Below are positions 6,328-10,687 of a DNA stretch of 10,687 nt, one piece after another (the stretch's first letter is position 1; each line of letters starts with the position of its first letter). Both the position numbers and the translations under genes were made by a program. A model generated the notes under the pieces. That model searched no databases and was not told the origin of the DNA. It saw only the letters and a program-made list of their open reading frames with translations. This stretch comes from Chloroflexota bacterium. Its GTDB lineage: Bacteria > Chloroflexota > UBA6077. Location of the stretch: contig JAJYKO010000091.1 of assembly GCA_021788565.1 (NCBI GenBank), positions 1 to 10,687 of the forward strand. Direction: 5' to 3'.

Positions 6328-6469
6328 CTCGCATGTCGCCTGCAGGCGACGGTTGGGGTGAGTCGGGTGCTGCCTAATGCCACTGACTGGCCGAGTTCAG
6401 CAAGCGACCCTCGGTGAGCGCCTATCAGACTGTTTCGAAGCACCAGCACTTTGGCTGTCGGTAGAAGCG
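6315..6469. other. Short intergenic region before HEPN gene
   Basis: About 155 bp between the methyltransferase stop and the HEPN start, containing the 16-bp palindrome and one copy of the 11-bp repeat. No clear -35/-10 pair and no U-tract terminator were found on the minus strand. The gap is larger than elsewhere in this gene group, so the HEPN gene may have its own promoter or be expressed by read-through. Confidence 0.4.
6335..6350. promoter_or_regulatory. Perfect 16-bp palindrome upstream of HEPN gene
   Basis: GTCGCCTGCAGGCGAC is fully self-complementary and lies 20 bp before the HEPN start codon, immediately upstream of its ribosome binding site. As DNA it could be a repressor site. As RNA it could form a 6-bp GC-rich stem with a UGCA loop next to the Shine-Dalgarno. 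No U-run follows, so it is not an intrinsic terminator. Confidence 0.45.
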
Positions 6470-9400
6470 CTACGATCGGCTTGAATCGGCGAACGCCCCG
6501 GGCCAGCCGCCGTGCTCCTCGATAACCTGATCGATCTCGCCCATGATGCGGATGGTCTCGTGCAGCGCAATGACGATGCGATGGTAGTGCGCGATGTCCT
6601 CGGCAGTGAGGACGCGGCCCTTGCGATCCTTCAGCCACTTCTCGCAGGCCTGGTAGCCGCCGATGTGGAAGTTCCAGACGTCCTCGGACACGCCGTGGAA
6701 GCCGACGGTGCCTGTGACTGTGGCGTCGCTCGCGCTGTTCTTCGGCTTGACGGCGTCAACCCAGACAGTGTCATCCGACCAGCCAACCCGGTCGACTACG
6801 GCCATCTCAGGGCCTGTGAAGGAAAGGACGACTGGAAGGTGATGGTCATCCGCGACTTCGTGGCACCAAGTCCCGGCTCTCCTGTCGTAGCGGGAAGAGA
6901 CCAGCCGCTGTTCGGGTGCCTCGACGAGGTGAAGGCCAATCAGTTCCGCGCCAAGACCAGCCAGATGCCCGAACAATGTGGTACTTACGGGAAAGGGAAT
7001 GCGGGGGTAAGAATCGCGTAGAGCGTTGCCATACTTCAGACGGTAGGCTGGGCTGTGAAGGATCGCATAGATGTATGACAAGCTCTCCTGAGGGCTAGCT
7101 GCTAGCGCCAGCTCTCCTGTGAAGTTGGGGTAGCGGGACTTCATCAGTCGATCATACGAGTAAAGAGGGAACATCTGGGTGGCTCGATCGTGTGAACATG
7201 CCTTCTTCTCGGATGGATCTCGACTGACCAGTACGTGGGTAAAGTCACTTGTGGTCTTGACGCCAGGGGTTAGCAGGACGATGTTCTCATTGTCGAATAT
7301 TGACTCGCACACGGGTCTAGATGGTGTGTCGAGTAGTGAGGGCAGGTAGTATATGTACCGACGATCAAATGGACGATACAAGACGGTTCGCACGGTTGCC
7401 TCGCGCTTCTTGGTCGCGCGAATCTGTTCCTTGCAGCGCTCGACATCCCACTTGGACTTGACGGAGTACCCGATCTCCCGCTCAACCTCGTGATCTCCCC
7501 TCGGGCTACGTGCGAAGCGCTCAATCTTCCTGAGCAGAACGTCACGATCGAAGTCGATCGTCAGGTTATCACGTGACGTAATGATGCTCCCACTATTGAA
7601 CGGCATGAGAGCGTCGAGGGCGGGCCACGAGCTGAACTCCTCTTCTGAGTCGTCAGTACTGTAGGAGAATCTGTACAGCGGCCCCACGACGGGGATCGAG
7701 GTACTGAGGTTATCGACGGTGGAGCCACCAAGCTGGTTGTATTTATCAGCCTGTTCACCGGTCATGCGCCCGTAGAGAACGGAATCAATCCCGTGCTTCC
7801 GTGGATGGGAGAGAAGTGCCGCAATACAAACACCCTGCTCGATGTCGAAGACATTCTTGTCCGGTCCGTCGATCGACTTTCTCTCGGAGACTTGTCCACC
7901 AAGGTTGAGGAAGAAGCCTTTGGAAAAGTGATGAGACATGTAGCCACGGAGCCCGCGAAGACTTACCGACGCGAGGTATCGCGAATTGGAAATGTATGAG
8001 CCTAGGCCAGCGCCAGATTCCGTAAGCTTGGCACACAGAAGGCCCCAGAATTTGACGTAGTCGTCCTGCAAGTTGAGCTCTAGAGCCAGTGCACCCTTCT
8101 CCACAATTCGCTGACCGTCAACGTAGCGGAAAGGCTCGACAAGCGCGATTGCGGCTGGGCTGAGGTTTGCTGACATCTTAGAGTATGGCGGATTTCCGAT
8201 GACCACCGTGAACCGTCTATCCCGCTTGACGGCGTTCACCGCCTCTGCCTCGTGAGCCAGCGCCGGCAACCAATCGGCGAAACTCATCTGCTTCGAGGTC
8301 GCAGCCGCTGGCTCCAGCGCGTTCGTCAGGTAGATTCGCGCTCGCTCAGGACTCTCGAAGCGATAGCCGGTCTCGTGGAGCTTCAGGCCGATCTTGAGGT
8401 GGGCGATGGCGTAGGGCGCCATGAGCAGCTCGTAGCCGTGGAGGCGGGGGAGCAGGTGCTCCGGAACGTACTCGTTCCAGAGTTCGTTTCGCTTCTTCTC
8501 ACCGTGGCCCTCGCGCTTCCATTTGTCCGCTATCGTGCGGTGGATGACATCGATGGCCTCGACCAGGAAGGTGCCGGTGCCGGTGGCAGGGTCAAGGATG
8601 GTAACGAAGCGGTCAGTCGACTTGACGCCTTCGGGCAGGATCAACCCTGGATGGCGTGATGCCATTTCGCCCCAGGTGGCAGTGTCGGCGAGGCCGTCCG
8701 CGAGGCCGAATTCCGTCTGGAGGAGCTCGTGGACGGACCGCACGATGTAGGAGACGACGGGACGCGGGGTGTAGAAGACGCCGCGCTGCATGCGCTTCTT
8801 CGCGTCGTATTCCTTCAGAAAGAGCTCGTAGAAGTGGATGACGGGGTCTTCCTGAGGGTTGCGGTCGCCGAAGTCACGGAGTACCGCCTCCATGTTGGCG
8901 TCGCGCAGCAGGTGCACGACCTCATTGATGCCGAGCTCGTCGAAGTCGATGCCGGTCTCGGCACTCCCGGTCCGCCGACGCCCGCCGAGGCGAAGGAAGG
9001 TCTCCAGCAACTCCTTGAGGAAGGGGTTGGTAACAGGGACCAGGTCCGCCATGTTGTCGGCGACGAGGCCGGCGGGACGAGAGACTCGCGCGGAGAGCAG
9101 GCCGTAGGCGATGGTCTGGGCGTACATGTCCGCGAAATCGTCTTCGGTCAGATCATGGATGAGGGCTTTCTGGAAGCCGGCCATGAGGCGGCGGAGCGGC
9201 CCGTTGGAACTCTCGATGGCCAGGGCTTCGTTGGCCTTCCTGCGGATGGCACGGGCGATCTCCGCGAGGCGTTCGGCCAGGCGCTTCGAGGTGGTGATGA
9301 CCTCGCGGTTCCGCAGGGTGAAGGCGGACGCCCAGGTCGAGCGCCAGGCGTCGACGTCGCGGTCGTCGTCGGGCCAGCGGAGTTTGCTCTGGAGTTCGTA

Positions 9401-9898
9401 GGCGACGTAATCGAGATGGAGGTTGGTATCGTCGCCGTCCCACCCGAGGACGCGCAGCGTCGGCAGGTCCCCCATCTCCTCATCCTGGGTGAAGTAGGCG
9501 AACGATATCCGACGGTCGTCCTGCTGGCCGTAGTTCGATACGAAGAGAAGGTCGTCCATCTTCCACGCAGCGCGCTCGGCGCTGTTGGCAGAGGCGCGCT
9601 TCTTGAGAACCACGCGGCTGAGGATGCGGCGCAGGGCGACCACCGGAAGGCGCTTCGGCTCGAACTTGACGAAGAAGATGCCCCAAGGTTGGTTGGCCGA
9701 GAGAGGGCGGAGGCGCTTGATCTCCTGGATCCTGGCGGCGCTCGCGGCGTCGATGCCCAGTTCCTCCGGCGTGTACTCGAAGGTCAACTCCTCGAAGTCG
9801 TCGGTGCCGATCGGCCAATCCATCTCGTCGCGGAGATACCGGACGAGAGACAGAAAGGTGCGGATGCTCCTCAGCTCGGCGCGGTGGTCCGTAGGCAT
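6470..9898 (-). CDS. N6-adenine DNA methyltransferase with type ISP (LlaBIII-like) C-terminal domain
   Basis: A 1142-residue protein that methylates adenine in DNA using S-adenosylmethionine. Motif order: G-V-F-Y-T-P-R-P-V-V at 373-382 (motif X region), I-L-D-P-A-T-G-T-G-T-F (motif I, SAM binding) at 434-444, and N-P-P-Y (motif IV, catalytic) at 569-572. Residues about 600-990 are the target recognition region. Residues about 1000-1135, with V-W-N-F-H-I-G-G-Y-Q, K-W-L-K-D-R-K-G-R and a final E-T-I-R-I-M-G-E-I-D helix, match the type ISP C-terminal domain. The N-terminal ~240 residues are unassigned; I see no clear PD-(D/E)xK nuclease there. Type ISP enzymes carry helicase and methyltransferase in one chain; here the helicase is a separate gene ending 4 bp upstream. 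The ATG at 9898 has AGGGGTGA just upstream. The recognition half is AT-richer than the rest. It may belong to a DISARM-like (DrmMI-like) or other split restriction system. Confidence 0.9.
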   Translation of the reverse strand: MPTDHRAELRSIRTFLSLVRYLRDEMDWPIGTDDFEELTFEYTPEELGIDAASAARIQEIKRLRPLSANQPWGIFFVKFEPKRLPVVALRRILSRVVLKKRASANSAERAAWKMDDLLFVSNYGQQDDRRISFAYFTQDEEMGDLPTLRVLGWDGDDTNLHLDYVAYELQSKLRWPDDDRDVDAWRSTWASAFTLRNREVITTSKRLAERLAEIARAIRRKANEALAIESSNGPLRRLMAGFQKALIHDLTEDDFADMYAQTIAYGLLSARVSRPAGLVADNMADLVPVTNPFLKELLETFLRLGGRRRTGSAETGIDFDELGINEVVHLLRDANMEAVLRDFGDRNPQEDPVIHFYELFLKEYDAKKRMQRGVFYTPRPVVSYIVRSVHELLQTEFGLADGLADTATWGEMASRHPGLILPEGVKSTDRFVTILDPATGTGTFLVEAIDVIHRTIADKWKREGHGEKKRNELWNEYVPEHLLPRLHGYELLMAPYAIAHLKIGLKLHETGYRFESPERARIYLTNALEPAAATSKQMSFADWLPALAHEAEAVNAVKRDRRFTVVIGNPPYSKMSANLSPAAIALVEPFRYVDGQRIVEKGALALELNLQDDYVKFWGLLCAKLTESGAGLGSYISNSRYLASVSLRGLRGYMSHHFSKGFFLNLGGQVSERKSIDGPDKNVFDIEQGVCIAALLSHPRKHGIDSVLYGRMTGEQADKYNQLGGSTVDNLSTSIPVVGPLYRFSYSTDDSEEEFSSWPALDALMPFNSGSIITSRDNLTIDFDRDVLLRKIERFARSPRGDHEVEREIGYSVKSKWDVERCKEQIRATKKREATVRTVLYRPFDRRYIYYLPSLLDTPSRPVCESIFDNENIVLLTPGVKTTSDFTHVLVSRDPSEKKACSHDRATQMFPLYSYDRLMKSRYPNFTGELALAASPQESLSYIYAILHSPAYRLKYGNALRDSYPRIPFPVSTTLFGHLAGLGAELIGLHLVEAPEQRLVSSRYDRRAGTWCHEVADDHHLPVVLSFTGPEMAVVDRVGWSDDTVWVDAVKPKNSASDATVTGTVGFHGVSEDVWNFHIGGYQACEKWLKDRKGRVLTAEDIAHYHRIVIALHETIRIMGEIDQVIEEHGGWPGAFADSSRS

Positions 9899-9902
9899 AG
9901 CG

Positions 9903-10687
9903 TCACCCCTCGTTCAGCTCCATCCAACATTTCAGTGCCGGCCTCACCCCAACGGGTGCGTCCACGCGTTTGAGGTAGCTGTTCTTGATATGCTTCTCGA
10001 TCTTCCCTCGGATGTCCACGAGTATCTGCTCCTGGGTGGTGCACTTTCGCGGCGTATCAGGGGTCGATCGGATGCTATCGACGATGTCCTGAGGCTCCTC
10101 CAGAATCGAGTCGCGGTCGAGGTCATATAGATACCAGCGGGCAGTTCCCGCCTCCATCGTGAACTCTCCCGACTCCTTGTCCAGGGCAGGGAGGGCATAG
10201 CAGAAGAAGATACCGCGTGGACCCTTGGATGGGCGCTTTCGCCCACTGAAGGTAGAGCCAGGAAGGCGCTTCAGGCGGGCCTCGAGCTTGGGATCCGCTT
10301 GGAGGAGCGACTGGTAGTCGAGGTGCATGTTCTCGATGGTGGTCCTCGTGCCCTCGTAGGCGTGGTTGAACTCCTTGAGAGCATCGTAGTCGTCCTGGGG
10401 GGTGAGGAGCTTCTTGCCCTCGATGCCAAAGGTCTTGGAGATCAGCAGCGTCTTGCGCGTGACCGTGGTGAACAGGGCGAGGATTCGGTCCAGTTCGTCC
10501 GGCGGGAGGAAGTTCCAGTAGGTCACCTTGCCGCGGGAGCTGGCAGCGTCCGGGTGGTCGGCGATGAGGCGCCTTTCGACATCCGGGTTCATGCGGCGGT
10601 CCACGCGGCCGATGCGCTGCATGAGACGCACCGGGTTCCAATGGATGTCGTAGTTGATCATCCGACAGGCGTCCTGGAGGTTCAGGC
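9903..10687 (-). CDS. SNF2-type helicase, C-terminal part, partial at window edge
   Basis: The frame is open to the end of the window, so only the last ~261 residues are seen; the ATG at 10661 is internal. Just inside the edge the sequence reads L-N-L-Q-D-A-C-R-M-I-N-Y-D (helicase motif V region), then W-N-P-V-R-L-M-Q-R-I-G-R-V-D-R (motif VI with the arginine finger), diagnostic of a SNF2/SF2 ATPase second RecA domain. About 240 further residues form a mixed helical tail with no named domain. As an ATPase it would translocate on double-stranded DNA. The stop is 4 bp before the methyltransferase start, so the two are one operon and probably one machine. Class 1 DISARM pairs a SNF2 helicase (DrmD) with an adenine methyltransferase (DrmMI), but other DISARM genes are not visible here, so I do not assign that name. 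Confidence 0.88.
   Translation of the reverse strand, partial: LNLQDACRMINYDIHWNPVRLMQRIGRVDRRMNPDVERRLIADHPDAASSRGKVTYWNFLPPDELDRILALFTTVTRKTLLISKTFGIEGKKLLTPQDDYDALKEFNHAYEGTRTTIENMHLDYQSLLQADPKLEARLKRLPGSTFSGRKRPSKGPRGIFFCYALPALDKESGEFTMEAGTARWYLYDLDRDSILEEPQDIVDSIRSTPDTPRKCTTQEQILVDIRGKIEKHIKNSYLKRVDAPVGVRPALKCWMELNEG

Noticed and set aside
8729..9973. Long plus-strand open frame (414 codons) opposite the methyltransferase
   Set aside because: It is the shadow of a G+C-rich coding region; the minus-strand frame carries clear methyltransferase motifs, and the antisense translation has no recognisable domain.
6470..10687. Naming the helicase and methyltransferase drmD and drmMI
   Set aside because: drmA, drmB and drmC are not in the window and the downstream genes differ from the usual order, so the resemblance is noted but the symbols are not assigned.
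1..10687. CRISPR array, insertion sequence or prophage
   Set aside because: No regularly spaced repeats, transposase, terminal inverted repeats, integrase or phage structural genes were seen.

Overview
This is a stretch of bacterial chromosome or large accessory element, with hand-counted G+C of about 50-70% per 60-base line and strong AGGAGG-type ribosome binding sites. No rRNA, tRNA, transposase, integrase or phage structural gene is visible. The phylum cannot be fixed from the sequence. The layout, with seven of eight confident genes on the minus strand and several of defence-type families, is that of a bacterial defence island.

Left edge (1-1265): a plus-strand metallo-beta-lactamase-fold hydrolase (53-802) converges on, and overlaps by 17 bp, a small minus-strand gene for a 60-residue protein of unknown function (786-968). 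A stretch of about 300 bp without a gene follows.

Middle (1266-3850): three minus-strand genes form a tight, translationally coupled cassette. In transcription order they are a TIGR04255-family protein (TTG start with a good Shine-Dalgarno), a protein with a central XRE/Cro-type helix-turn-helix, and a protein with an S-H-D-C-D motif. Stop and start codons overlap by 14 and 4 bp. Upstream lies a perfect tandem 12-bp repeat inside a plausible promoter, which looks like an operator. The HTH protein of the cassette is the obvious candidate to bind it.

Centre (3909-6314): a coiled-coil plus winged-helix protein resembling the N-terminal domain of Mrr-type restriction enzymes, then a 512-residue protein with a C-terminal HEPN domain of the ApeA-like kind (R-x4-H motif). 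The HEPN gene has a perfect 16-bp palindrome and an 11-bp direct repeat around its start.

Right part (6470-10687): the C-terminal end of a SNF2-type helicase (motifs V and VI at the window edge), then 4 nt later a 1142-residue N6-adenine DNA methyltransferase with a type ISP (LlaBIII-like) C-terminal domain. The recognition half of the methyltransferase has distinctly lower G+C than its flanks, as expected if specificity was exchanged by recombination.

Working picture (inference): a split helicase/methyltransferase restriction-like or DISARM-like system, followed by a HEPN RNase-type effector, a DNA-binding accessory protein and a self-regulated three-gene cassette. The cassette is the least understood part and the best candidate for something undescribed.
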